From JAJZJT01 sp964610905 (lineage in GTDB: Bacteria > Actinomycetota > Acidimicrobiia > Acidimicrobiales > RAAP-2): DNA of 64,000 bases. This document shows, piece after piece, positions 15,807-23,943 of this stretch (its first letter is position 1; every line of letters begins with the position of its first letter). A program made the position numbers and the translations under genes. The notes beneath the pieces were generated by a model. That model saw only the letters and a list, made by a program, of their open reading frames with translations. It did no database searches and was not told where the DNA came from. Location: NCBI GenBank assembly GCA_964610905.1, contig CAZSYT010000007.1:1-64000 (forward strand). The letters run 5' to 3'.

Positions 15807-17210
15807 GTGCTGCCCGAGCGTGTGCGACCCCTGGTGGATGCCACCGCCGAGCTGTCGCAGCGCTTCGAGTCGGCCGGGCACGCCCTCTACCTCGTGGGCG
15901 GCTCCGTTCGCGACGCCATCGTCGCCGGGGACGGCGTCGGAGGTGGTCCCGGCGACGACCTCGACTTCACCACCGACGCCCGGCCCGACGAGATCGAGCA
16001 GGCGGTGGAGGGCTGGGCGGACGCCGTCTGGACGCAGGGGAAGCGCTTCGGCACCATCGCCTGCCTGCACCACGGCCGGCGTTTCGAGATCACCACCCAC
16101 CGTGCCGAGGCGTACGACCCGTCCTCGCGCAAGCCCGAGGTCGCCTACGGCGACCGCGTCGAGGACGACCTGGCACGACGCGACTTTACCGTGAACGCCA
16201 TGGCGCTCCGGCTGCCCGACCTCGAGCTGGTCGACCCCTACGGGGGCCTCGTCGACCTGGCTGCCCACCGCCTGGCCACGCCGCTCGACCCGACCGTCGC
16301 CTTCGACGACGACCCGCTGCGGATGCTCAGGGCGGCGCGCTTCGCCGCCAAGCTCGACCTCCAGCCGACGCCCGACCTCGTCGAGGCGGTCCGCCGGGGC
16401 CACCACCGCCTCTCGATCGTCTCGGCCGAGCGGATCCGCGACGAGCTCGACAAGATCCTCGTGCTGCCCGTGCCGTCGGTGGCGCTGTGGTTCGTCGTCG
16501 ACACCGGGCTGGCCGACGAGTTCCTCCCCGAGCTGCCCGCCCTCGCCCTCGAGCAGGACCCGGTCCACCGGCACAAGGACGTGCTCGCCCACACCCTCGC
16601 CGTGGTCGACAAGACGAGCCCCGACCGCATCCTGCGCCTGGCGGCCCTCTTCCACGACGTGGGCAAGCCCCGCACCCGGGCGTTCGCCCCCGGTGGCGTG
16701 ACGTTCCACCACCACGAGGTGGTGGGGGCCCGCATGACCCGGCAGCGGATGACGGCGCTGCGCTACGCCAAGGAGGACGTCGACCAGGTGACCGAGCTGG
16801 TCCACCTCCACCTGCGCTTCCACACGTACCGCCTCGGGTGGACCGACAAGGCGGTGCGCCGGTACGTGCGCGACGCCGGCCCGCTGCTCGAGCGCCTGAA
16901 CGAGCTGACGAGGTGCGACTGCACGACGCGCAACGCCGCCAAGGCCCGGGCCCTGGCACGGCGGATGGACGAGCTCGAGGCGCGCATCGCCGAGCTTCGC
17001 GAGCGAGAGGAGCTCGATGCCATGCGGCCCGACCTCGACGGGCGGGCCGTCATGGAGCTCCTCGGCGTCCCCCCCGGTCCGGTGGTGGGACGCGCCCTCG
17101 CCTTCCTGATGGAGCTCCGCATGGACGAGGGCCCGCTGGGTCCCGACGAGGCCGCCCGCCGCCTGCTGCGGTGGTGGGAGGAGGAGGGCGCCGCGGACCG
17201 GGCCCGCTAG
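15807..17210 (+). CDS. cca: CCA tRNA nucleotidyltransferase with HD domain
   Basis: It adds or repairs the 3'-CCA of tRNAs. The 467-residue protein has the class II polymerase-beta head: LVGGSVRDAIVAG, the metal-binding DLDFTT, ARRDFTVNAMALRL and DDPLRMLRAARFAAKLDL. The neck/body follows, then a C-terminal HD phosphohydrolase-type domain with ALFHDVGKP and HHHEVVGARMTRQRM. Actinobacterial homologues at this locus (Rv3907c, called pcnA) have the same architecture. GTG 15807 is set by homology and the -10 just upstream. The stop codon shares the four bases CTAG with the stop of the convergent ABC permease gene. Confidence 0.95.
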   Translation: MLPERVRPLVDATAELSQRFESAGHALYLVGGSVRDAIVAGDGVGGGPGDDLDFTTDARPDEIEQAVEGWADAVWTQGKRFGTIACLHHGRRFEITTHRAEAYDPSSRKPEVAYGDRVEDDLARRDFTVNAMALRLPDLELVDPYGGLVDLAAHRLATPLDPTVAFDDDPLRMLRAARFAAKLDLQPTPDLVEAVRRGHHRLSIVSAERIRDELDKILVLPVPSVALWFVVDTGLADEFLPELPALALEQDPVHRHKDVLAHTLAVVDKTSPDRILRLAALFHDVGKPRTRAFAPGGVTFHHHEVVGARMTRQRMTALRYAKEDVDQVTELVHLHLRFHTYRLGWTDKAVRRYVRDAGPLLERLNELTRCDCTTRNAAKARALARRMDELEARIAELREREELDAMRPDLDGRAVMELLGVPPGPVVGRALAFLMELRMDEGPLGPDEAARRLLRWWEEEGAADRAR

Positions 17211-18364
17211 GCGACCCAGCGGCGGAGCCGGACGGCGGCCAGGGCCCAGAGGCCCACGGCGAACGCCACGAGCACCCCGAGCTCGGGCGCGATGCCGGCG
17301 AGGGAGACGCCCCGGGCGACGAGGGCCGTCCACGCGTCGACGGCCCAGGCCTGCGGGGTGACGTGGCCGATCTCGCGCATGACCGGGGTCACGATCGCCA
17401 GCGGCCACATGCACCCGCCGAGCATGGCGAAGGCGATGCCCACGGCAGGGCCGATGGCGCTGGCCTGCTCGGGGGTCCGGAACAACGTCCCCGACAGCAT
17501 GCCCGCCCCGGCGCTGACCAGCGACCACACCACCACGAGGGCCGCCGCCCCCAGCGGGTCGCCCCACGAGACGCCGAAGGCGGCCGCCCCGACGACGACG
17601 ATGAGGGCCGACTGGGCGAGCGTGACCGAGAGGGCGCCGAGGGTCTCGCCGGCCACGACGGCCACCGCTCGGACCGGTGCGGCCGACATCCGCTCGTACA
17701 TGCCGAGCCTGCGGGTCTCCACCACCGTGGCACCGGCGGCCAGCGCGTTGAGGAAGACGAAGAGCACGAGCATGGTGGGGGCGCTGTAGGAGTACCCCTG
17801 GGGGAGGATGGTGGCGGCGGCGTCGACGACACGGGGCGTGACGTCCACCCGGGCGACGCCGCTCGCAGCGGCGGCGGCACGGGCCAGGTTGGCGTCGTAG
17901 GTGCCGCTCACCTGGTGGTCCGCGAAGACGGCGGCCTGGGCGAGGCCGCCCTGGCGGGCCACCACGGCGCTCACCGCCGCCGCCGCCGCTTGCTGGGTGC
18001 TGTTGGACTGCTCGGCCAGCACGGCGACGTCGACGGACCGGCCGGCTCGCAGCGCCTCGTCCATGCCGGCGGGGAGCACGACGGCGGTGCTCAGGTCGGC
18101 CCGGGCGACCGCGGTGCGCGCCGCCGACACGCTCGGCTCCGGGCGCACGTCGAGGTCGGGGGCCCGCTCGAGGGCCGAGACGAGGGAACGACCGGCCTGG
18201 CCTGCGCCCTCGTCGACGACGCCGACCCGGAACGTCGAGAACCCGCTGACCGAGGCTCCCACCACCAGGATGACGAGGACCGGGAGGACGACGAGGAAGA
18301 AGAGCGCCGTGCGGTCCCGCCCGAGGCGCCGCAGCGAGACGCCGGCGACGGCGAACGCGCTCAC
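17207..18364 (-). CDS. ABC-2 type exporter permease (downstream subunit)
   Basis: This 385-residue protein has the ABC2_membrane layout: a first helix (LFFLVVLPVLVILVVGAS), a ~150-residue extracytoplasmic domain, then five hydrophobic segments starting at APTMLVLFVFLNALAAG, with RLGMYERMSAAPVRAVAVVAGE as the cytoplasmic coupling loop. It pairs with the next permease and an ATPase encoded upstream to form a DrrAB/YhfE-like exporter. The substrate is unknown. GTG 18364 overlaps the upstream stop by four bases (GTGA). Its TAG stop and that of convergent cca lie in the same CTAG. Confidence 0.88.
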   Translation of the reverse strand: MSAFAVAGVSLRRLGRDRTALFFLVVLPVLVILVVGASVSGFSTFRVGVVDEGAGQAGRSLVSALERAPDLDVRPEPSVSAARTAVARADLSTAVVLPAGMDEALRAGRSVDVAVLAEQSNSTQQAAAAAVSAVVARQGGLAQAAVFADHQVSGTYDANLARAAAAASGVARVDVTPRVVDAAATILPQGYSYSAPTMLVLFVFLNALAAGATVVETRRLGMYERMSAAPVRAVAVVAGETLGALSVTLAQSALIVVVGAAAFGVSWGDPLGAAALVVVWSLVSAGAGMLSGTLFRTPEQASAIGPAVGIAFAMLGGCMWPLAIVTPVMREIGHVTPQAWAVDAWTALVARGVSLAGIAPELGVLVAFAVGLWALAAVRLRRWVA

Positions 18365-19536
18365 GAGGTCACCGCCCGTCGGGCCAGCGCCGCGGCCACC
18401 GCACCGGTCGCCGCGGTGAAGGCGAGGATGGCGACGACGGGGACGGCGACCGTGCCGAGCCCGCCTCCCGTCGTGGCGAGGTCGGTGTAGGCCCGGAGCG
18501 CCCACCCGTTGGGCGTGAGCAGGGCCAGGTGCTGCAGGAGGCCAGGCGTCGCCGACACGAAGACGAAATTGCCTCCGACGAGGGCCAGCCCGAAGACGAC
18601 CACCGCGGCGATGCCCTCGGCCTGGCGCTGGCTCCGCGACACGCCGATCACCAGCGCGGTGAGGGACACGACGGCGAGCACCATGGCCGCCCCGACGACG
18701 ATCGCGGCGAGCGGGTCACCCCAGCGGGCGCCGAAGGCCACCGACGTCACGAGAGCGATGGTGGCAAGGCTGCCCGCGCCGAAGACGAAGGCGGAGAGGG
18801 CCTTGCCGAGGAGGATGGCGAGCGGTCGCACCGGTGCGGCACGGGTTCGGTCGAGCATCCCCTCGGCTCGCTCGACGAAGAAGCTGCGAGCCGTGAAGCT
18901 CACGGTGAACAGGACGAAGAAGATGGCCATCGCCGGGCTGTAGTAGCTGACCGGGGCGAGGGGCACGGAGCCGACGGGCCGCTGGACGAGCTGCAGCGGG
19001 ATGTGCAGCGTGGCCGCCTCGGCGGCGAGCCGGGCCGACGCCGACACCGGGGCGCCGGCTGCCAGCGCGGTGGCGACGGACAGTCGGTCGGCGTTGAGCT
19101 GGGCAACGAACGACGACGTGATGGCCGCGGTCACGCTGCCCGCCACCGCGTTGTCGACGCTGGTGAGGGTGGCGAGGCCGAGCGGGTGCGCGCCGGCCAG
19201 GGAGGCCGAGAAGCCGGCCGGGACGACGAGGGCGGCGGCGACGCGCTTCGAGCGGACGGCGGCGGTTGCCGCAGCGCGGTCGGCCAGGGGCACGACGGTG
19301 ACCAGCTTGGCCAGCGACGGTTGGCGGAGCGCCTCGACGAGCCCGGTGGCCGCCGGCCCGCCGTCGGCGTCGACGACGCCGAGGGAGAAGTGGAACGTGG
19401 CGGCTCCCGAGACGGCCAGGCTCAACAGGGCGGCGATGACGAGCGGCGCGATGACGGCGATGACGAGCGCCGAGCGGTCCCGGAGGCGCTGGCGCAGGTC
19501 CTTGCCGGCGATGTGGAACGCGGCGCCCACGGTCAC
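18361..19536 (-). CDS. ABC-2 type exporter permease (upstream subunit)
   Basis: This 391-residue membrane protein is built like its neighbour: a first helix (VIAVIAPLVIAALLSLAVSG), an extracytoplasmic domain of ~150 residues, the segment MAIFFVLFTVSFTARSFFVERAEGMLDRTRAAPVRPLAILLG containing the coupling loop, and four further helices. The two permeases are diverged paralogues that likely form a heterodimer. GTG 19536 overlaps the ATPase stop (GTGA), so the three genes are translationally coupled. Confidence 0.88.
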   Translation of the reverse strand: MTVGAAFHIAGKDLRQRLRDRSALVIAVIAPLVIAALLSLAVSGAATFHFSLGVVDADGGPAATGLVEALRQPSLAKLVTVVPLADRAAATAAVRSKRVAAALVVPAGFSASLAGAHPLGLATLTSVDNAVAGSVTAAITSSFVAQLNADRLSVATALAAGAPVSASARLAAEAATLHIPLQLVQRPVGSVPLAPVSYYSPAMAIFFVLFTVSFTARSFFVERAEGMLDRTRAAPVRPLAILLGKALSAFVFGAGSLATIALVTSVAFGARWGDPLAAIVVGAAMVLAVVSLTALVIGVSRSQRQAEGIAAVVVFGLALVGGNFVFVSATPGLLQHLALLTPNGWALRAYTDLATTGGGLGTVAVPVVAILAFTAATGAVAAALARRAVTS

Positions 19537-20534
19537 TCCCGCAGGGCGGTGCCCGTCAGGTGGAGGAAGACGGCCTCGAGGTCCGGCTCCACCACCTCCA
19601 CGCTCGCCACGGCGGCGCCGACCCGCTCGGCGGCCTCGAAGAGCGCCGGGAGGACGCGTCGGCCGTCCTCGGCCACCAGGTCGACGCCGGTGCCGGTCAC
19701 GGCCGCGTGCCGGACCCCGGGCACGTGCCGGCACGCCGATGCCAGCGCCTCGAGGTCTCCGCTCGCGGCCAGCGAGATCCGGTCCTGCTCGCCGAGCCGG
19801 GCCACGAGCTCGCGGCGGGTGCCCTCGGCGACGAGGGCTCCCCGGTCGAGGATCCCGACGCGGTCGCAGACCCGCTCGGCCTCCTCCATGTAGTGGGTGG
19901 TGTAGAGGACCGCCACGCCCTCGGCGGCCAGGGCGCGCACCCGCTCGAGCAGGGCGTGCCGGCTCTGCGGGTCGACCCCCGCAGTGGGCTCGTCGAGGAC
20001 GAGCAGCGCCGGTCGGTGCAGCAGTCCCGCTGCCAGGTTGAGGCGACGCTTCATGCCGCCCGAGAACGACTCCACCCGCTCGTTCCCGCGCTCGGCGAGG
20101 TCGCCGAGGGCGAGCGCCTCGTCCACGCGACGCCGGAGCAGCGAGCCGCGCAGGCCGTAGAGACGGCCGAGGAAGGCGAGGTTCTCGGCGGCGGTCAGGT
20201 CGGGGTAGAGGGCGACCTCCTGGGGGACGTAGCCCACCCGGGCCCGCACGGCCAGGTCGTCCGCCACGTCGCGCCCTTCCACCGTGACCGTCCCGGCGTC
20301 GGGGACGAGCAGTCCGCAGACCATCTTGATGGTGGTCGTCTTGCCCGCCCCGTTGGGGCCGAGGAGCCCGTAGACCTCGCCGGCGGCGACGGCGAAGCCG
20401 ACCCCGTCGACGGCGTCCCGGTCACCGAAGCGCTTGGACAGGCCGTCGCACGCCAGGAGGGGCCTGCCGACCCGTGCCTGGTCGCGGTGCTCGTCGGGGA
20501 CGACGAACGGCCGGCCCGATACCTGCCTCACCAC
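19533..20534 (-). CDS. ABC exporter ATP-binding protein
   Basis: The 333-residue ATPase belongs to the CcmA/DrrA-type family: Walker A GPNGAGKTTTIKM (about residue 59), Q-loop YVPQEVALYPDLT, signature FSGGMKRRLNLAAGL, Walker B LLVLDEPTAGVDPQS and H-switch LYTTHYMEEAERV. A C-terminal ~90-residue domain (DRISLAASGDLEALASA ... LEAVFLHLTG) is typical for exporters. It energises the two permeases downstream. GTG 20534 is the longest start; a second GTG follows immediately. The 129-bp gap to ino1 holds no gene. Confidence 0.92.
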   Translation of the reverse strand: MVRQVSGRPFVVPDEHRDQARVGRPLLACDGLSKRFGDRDAVDGVGFAVAAGEVYGLLGPNGAGKTTTIKMVCGLLVPDAGTVTVEGRDVADDLAVRARVGYVPQEVALYPDLTAAENLAFLGRLYGLRGSLLRRRVDEALALGDLAERGNERVESFSGGMKRRLNLAAGLLHRPALLVLDEPTAGVDPQSRHALLERVRALAAEGVAVLYTTHYMEEAERVCDRVGILDRGALVAEGTRRELVARLGEQDRISLAASGDLEALASACRHVPGVRHAAVTGTGVDLVAEDGRRVLPALFEAAERVGAAVASVEVVEPDLEAVFLHLTGTALRE

Positions 20535-20663
20535 CGCCGTCCACCCGAGCCTGGGCGCGCCATGCGTTCATGGTGGGCACGCAGCCGCCCCCTCGACCAG
20601 GGGCGAACGTCACCGCGCTCGTCCTCCCGGCCGGGCGCTCGCCGGTCGGTCGGGCGAAGGGGC

Positions 20664-21761
20664 TTACTCCTCGGGCCAGGAGGGACCGGCGTCGCCGGCG
20701 GCGAACTCCTCGACGAGCCGGTGGGCCTCGTCGTCGTGGTACTGGACCGGCGGTGACTTCATGAAGTACGCGGACGGGCCGAGCAGGGGCCCGCCGATGC
20801 CCCGGTCGAGGGCGAGCTTGGCGCACCGGACGGCGTCGATGATGACACCGGCCGAGTTGGGCGAGTCCCACACCTCGAGCTTCAGCTCGAGGTTGAGGGG
20901 GACGTCGCCGAAGTTGCGGCCCTCCATCCGGATGTACGCCCACTTGCGGTCCTTCAGCCACGGCACGTGGTCGGAGGGCCCGATGTGGACGTCCTCGTCG
21001 GACAGCGCCCCGTGCTCGATCTGACTGGTGACGGCCTGCGTCTTCGAGATCTTCTTCGACTCGAGGCGAGCCCGCTCGAGCATGTTCTTGAAGTCCATGT
21101 TGCCGCCCACGTTCAGCTGGTAGGTGTGGTCGAGGGCGAGCCCCCGGTCCTCGAAGAGCCGGGTGAGGATCCGGTGGACGATGGTGGAGCCGACCTGGCT
21201 CTTGATGTCGTCGCCGACGATGGGCACGCCCGCGTCGCGGAAGCGCCGTGCCCACGCGGGGTCGGAGGCGATGAAGACGGGGATGGCGTTCACGAAGGCC
21301 ACGCCGGCCTCGAGGCAGGCACCCGCGTAGAAGCGCTGGGCCTCCTCCGAGCCGACCGGCAGGTAGCTGACCAGCACGTCGGCCTCTGCCTCGCGCAGCG
21401 CCGCGACCACGTCCACCGGCTCGGTCGGGGACTCTTCCACGGTGTCGCGGTAGTACGTCCCGAGACCGTCGAGGGTCGGCCCCCGCTGGACGGTCACCCC
21501 GAGGTCGCCGACCGAGGCGAAGCGGATGGTGTTGTTCTGGCCGGAGAAGATCGCCTTGCCGAGGTCGGCCCCCACCTTGGCGGCGTCGACGTCGAAGGCG
21601 GCCACGAACTCGAGGTCCGAGACGTGGTACCCGCCCAGCACCACGTGCATGAGGCCGGGGACGGTGTCCGACGGGTCCGCCTCCTGGTAGTACGAGACGC
21701 CCTGGACGAGCGAGCAAGCGCAGTTGCCCACGCCGGCGATGGCGACACGGATGGTGCTCAT
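20664..21761 (-). CDS. ino1: Inositol-3-phosphate synthase
   Basis: This enzyme converts glucose 6-phosphate to L-myo-inositol 1-phosphate with bound NAD, the first step toward phosphatidylinositol and, in actinobacteria, mycothiol. The 365-residue protein has the NAD motif IAGVGNCACSLVQG, FSGQNNTIRF, SYLPVGSEEAQRFYAGACLEAG, GDDIKSQVGSTIVHR, LNVGGNMDFKNML and DSPNSAGVIIDAVRCAKLALDRG, all characteristic of the actinobacterial/archaeal short form. GAAGGGA precedes ATG 21761. It follows padR by 13 bp in the same direction, the arrangement of Rv0046c-Rv0047c. Confidence 0.96.
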   Translation of the reverse strand: MSTIRVAIAGVGNCACSLVQGVSYYQEADPSDTVPGLMHVVLGGYHVSDLEFVAAFDVDAAKVGADLGKAIFSGQNNTIRFASVGDLGVTVQRGPTLDGLGTYYRDTVEESPTEPVDVVAALREAEADVLVSYLPVGSEEAQRFYAGACLEAGVAFVNAIPVFIASDPAWARRFRDAGVPIVGDDIKSQVGSTIVHRILTRLFEDRGLALDHTYQLNVGGNMDFKNMLERARLESKKISKTQAVTSQIEHGALSDEDVHIGPSDHVPWLKDRKWAYIRMEGRNFGDVPLNLELKLEVWDSPNSAGVIIDAVRCAKLALDRGIGGPLLGPSAYFMKSPPVQYHDDEAHRLVEEFAAGDAGPSWPEE

Positions 21762-21774
21762 TGGTCGGGTCCCT

Positions 21775-22428
21775 TCAGTGTGTGGCTGGATGTCGGCCGA
21801 GCCGACGGTCGGACGGAACGGGAACGGGCGCCGTGGCGGCGAGCGCGCGGCGCTCGGACTCGATCAGCTGGTCGAGCCACGAGATGTCGTGCTCGGTGGC
21901 CTCGGTGCTGTGCTCGGCCAGTGAGCGCGCGTAGACGTCGAGCGAGCTGCCAGCGGCCCGGGCGCGGTCCGTGGCGAGGCGGCTCACGAGCTGTGCCCGG
22001 CGCCGCTCGAGCAGGTGGAGACGGGCCTGCGGGGCCAGATGGCGGGCGAACGCCAGGCGCAGCCCGAAGCTGCGGGCGTCGTCGCTGCTCGCCGCGTCGT
22101 CCTCGAGCAGGCGCTCGAAGAGGGCGCGGCCGGCGTCCGTGATCCGGTAGACCTTGCGCGACCGCTTGGTGGAGCGGCCAGCCGCCGGTCGCCGGGCACG
22201 CAGGGCGGCCCGCTCGCCCCCGAGCGAGCCGGTGGCCGGGATGACGCCGCCGGTGGCAGCCGTCGTGGCGACCACCGCACCGGCAGCCTCGAGGCGCGAC
22301 AGGGCCGGGTAGAGCGACCCGAAGGAGATGTTGGCGAAGAGCCCCAGCTCGTCGCGGAGGCGGCGGCGGATCTCGTAGCCGTGGAGCTCCTGTTCGGCGA
22401 GCAGCCCGAGGATGGCGAGGTCGAGCAC
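21775..22428 (-). CDS. PadR-family transcriptional regulator
   Basis: The 217-residue protein has the PadR winged helix at residues 1-90: LDLAILGLLAEQELHGYEIRRRL, then SFGSLYPALSRLEAAGAV and VYRITDAGRALFERLL. A C-terminal helical dimerisation part (HLLERRRAQLVSRLATDRARA ... ISWLDQLIESERRAL) follows. An unusual insertion (about residues 55-88, Ala/Gly/Arg-rich) lengthens the wing. It lies directly upstream of ino1 and probably controls the pair through the palindrome 130 bp before its start. GTG 22428 fits the family N-terminus. Confidence 0.92.
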   Translation of the reverse strand: MLDLAILGLLAEQELHGYEIRRRLRDELGLFANISFGSLYPALSRLEAAGAVVATTAATGGVIPATGSLGGERAALRARRPAAGRSTKRSRKVYRITDAGRALFERLLEDDAASSDDARSFGLRLAFARHLAPQARLHLLERRRAQLVSRLATDRARAAGSSLDVYARSLAEHSTEATEHDISWLDQLIESERRALAATAPVPVPSDRRLGRHPATH

Positions 22429-22556
22429 CTCAGCGTCCCCCGCTCCGGCGGGAGGAGCGCTGCGGGCCGTTGGCGCTGCGGGCGTACCGGGCGCCCTGCT
22501 CCGTGGGGCGCCCGACCGGGGTGGCCAGCCGTGGCAGCGGCGATCGCACGACGAGA

Positions 22557-22579
22557 CGATATATCACTTCGATATATCG
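22557..22579. promoter_or_regulatory. Perfect inverted repeat, probable PadR operator
   Basis: CGATATATC-ACTTC-GATATATCG is a perfect 9+5+9 palindrome and the most A+T-rich spot for kilobases. Read leftward, TATCGT at its edge could be the -10 of padR-ino1, so bound repressor would block RNA polymerase. PadR proteins commonly bind such sites; that this PadR is the binder is inferred from position. Confidence 0.7.
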
Positions 22580-22610
22580 ACGCAACTCGGCGGTGCGCGG
22601 TGGCCGCGCC

Positions 22611-22657
22611 GGGTCCGCGCCGGGTCCGCCGGCGGGTCCGCCGGCGGGTCCGCCGGC
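22611..22657. repeat. 12-bp tandem repeat
   Basis: GGGTCCGCCGGC is repeated exactly three times (22622-22657), preceded by a shortened copy GGGTCCGCGCC. It lies in the padR-DUF5318 divergent gap between the operator and the DUF5318 promoter. It is noncoding and probably a slippage repeat. Confidence 0.85.
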
Positions 22658-22692
22658 GGTGCCGAAACGGCGTGTCGGCGTGGGGAGAGGGT

Positions 22693-22698
22693 TACCCT
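22693..22698 (+). promoter_or_regulatory. -10 hexamer of the DUF5318 gene, probably leaderless
   Basis: TACCCT lies seven bases before GTG 22706, identical in sequence and spacing to the cca promoter. No ribosome-binding site is seen. Confidence 0.6.
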
Positions 22699-22705
22699 GA
22701 GTGCC

Positions 22706-23167
22706 GTGAGCTTCGTGCCCGGGATCCCACGCGGGACCCAGACGTCCCCCGCCGGGGGTCGGGTGGAGTACCGACTGGCGCGCAACGCCGTCGTGACCCA
22801 GTTCCGCAAGGGGCGGCTCTCGAGGCTCGACGTGTGCGACGCCCACCCCGAGCTCCTCCGGGCAGCGCGCAACGTGGGCACCGCCTCGCAGGAGGCCTGC
22901 CCGGTGTGCGACGCCGGCTCGATGGTCGACGTCACCTTCGTCTTCGGGTCGCGGCTGCCCGCCGGCGGCCGGTGCGTGACCTCCCCGGCCGAGCTGGCCC
23001 GGTACCACCGGCGCAAGGACCCCGTGGTCTGCTACGTGGTCGAGGTGTGCCCCGAGTGCGCGTGGAACCACCTCGTGCGCATGTACCCGGCCGGCGCCGG
23101 CGTGGCGGGGAGCCCGGCGCGCTCCGCCCGGCGCGGCTCCCGGGCGGGGCTGCCGGGTCCGGGGTAG
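22706..23167 (+). CDS. DUF5318 family protein with zinc-ribbon-like cysteines
   Basis: The 153-residue protein matches the actinobacterial DUF5318 family (Rv0049 position): VEYRLARNAVVTQFRKGRLSRLDVCDAHPELLRAARNVG, then CPVCDAG, FVFGSRLPAGGRC and VVEVCPECAWNHLVRMY. Cysteine pairs CPVC and CPEC suggest a structural metal site. Function is unknown. GTG 22706 is chosen because the -10 is seven bases upstream. The last ~20 residues (Ala/Arg/Gly) are not conserved. In mycobacteria ponA1 follows this gene; here a gene-free stretch and panB follow instead. Confidence 0.85.
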   Translation: MSFVPGIPRGTQTSPAGGRVEYRLARNAVVTQFRKGRLSRLDVCDAHPELLRAARNVGTASQEACPVCDAGSMVDVTFVFGSRLPAGGRCVTSPAELARYHRRKDPVVCYVVEVCPECAWNHLVRMYPAGAGVAGSPARSARRGSRAGLPGPG

Positions 23168-23739
23168 CGCACGGCGGTGTCCCGCCCGACACACCGGCGG
23201 TCCTCGACCTCGACCGGTGGTCGGAGCGCCTGGCTGCCGTCCGGCTGCCCGCGGGGCCGTGCCGGCTCCGACCCGGGCCCCGACCGCTCCCGGTGGTTCG
23301 GGTGGCGGTCGGCGCTTCCCGGCAGCATGGCGGGGCAGACCCGCTCACGGGGTCGGGTGGCCGGGGGTCGGACGGCCGCCAGGTGGGCGGCGGTGTGCAG
23401 CTCGCATCCGCACCGGCCGACCGTGGAGGCGACCGGTCGGAGCGGCGGGACGTCGCCCCGCCCCTCGACGCCCCAGGGCCAGACCGCCGTCGACCACCAC
23501 GGCCGACGGCCTCCGCTCGACCCGACCCTCCACCAGACGCGCCGCTTCGTGCGGCGCGGCGACAGCCTGTGCCCGCGACCCGTCGCCCGACCGACGACAG
23601 GACGGCGACCGCACCCTCGTCCACGGCCCGGCCCCGCCGGCGAGGACCGCCAGCGGCACCCCGTGCGGGCCACGGCCAGCATCCCTCCGCCACCTGCCAC
23701 AGGTCCGGTCCGCGGTTGCGCCCAGGCGGCCCCCGCCAT
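23168..23739. other. 572-bp stretch without a supported gene
   Basis: Open frames exist on both strands but are Arg/Pro/Gly/Ser-rich without motif, ribosome-binding site or family resemblance. I see no repeat, RNA gene or terminator with a T-run. It occupies the place where ponA1-type genes stand in related actinobacteria. Confidence 0.5.
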
Positions 23740-23808
23740 GCGGAGGTCCTACGTGAGGCAATGAACGGGCTTGGGGTCGACGCGGAGGTTCTCGATGGGT
23801 CGACGCGG
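23740..23808 (+). promoter_or_regulatory. Shared upstream element, copy A (before panB)
   Basis: This ~69-bp segment recurs imperfectly at 24854-24916. Conserved blocks in order: GCGGAGG, TGAGGCAAYGAAYG, ACGCGGAGGTYYTCG and YCGACGCGG. Its right end lies 28 bases before the -10-like TAAGCT at 23837-23842, exactly the spacing of copy B. It is inferred to be a binding site for an unknown activator of panB. Confidence 0.55.
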
Positions 23809-23836
23809 AGCCCGAGCCCGAACGGGGCGCTCGCAG

Positions 23837-23842
23837 TAAGCT
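23837..23842 (+). promoter_or_regulatory. -10 hexamer for panB
   Basis: TAAGCT is located 101 bp before the panB ATG, with no recognisable -35. That fits an activator-dependent promoter using the element at 23740-23808. Confidence 0.4.
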
Positions 23843-23943
23843 CGGCCAGAGCCGGGCCGCTGCGCCCGGCACCCGGTCCGGCCGCACGGCCGGAGATGCC
23901 GCCGGCAGCCCCTGGCGCTGGACGGCCAATCGAAAGGAGCGCG

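Noticed and set aside
13434..17567. Very long minus-strand open frame continuing upstream of murJ through the DUF6049 gene and opposite cca
   Set aside because: It is the same frame as murJ without stops because of high G+C. Upstream of 13433 the translation is Arg/Pro/Gly-rich, and cca and DUF6049 are clearly the real genes there.
22611..22657. Tandem GGGTCCGCCGGC units as a CRISPR-like array
   Set aside because: There are no spacers, units are contiguous and only 12 bp long, and there are no cas genes.
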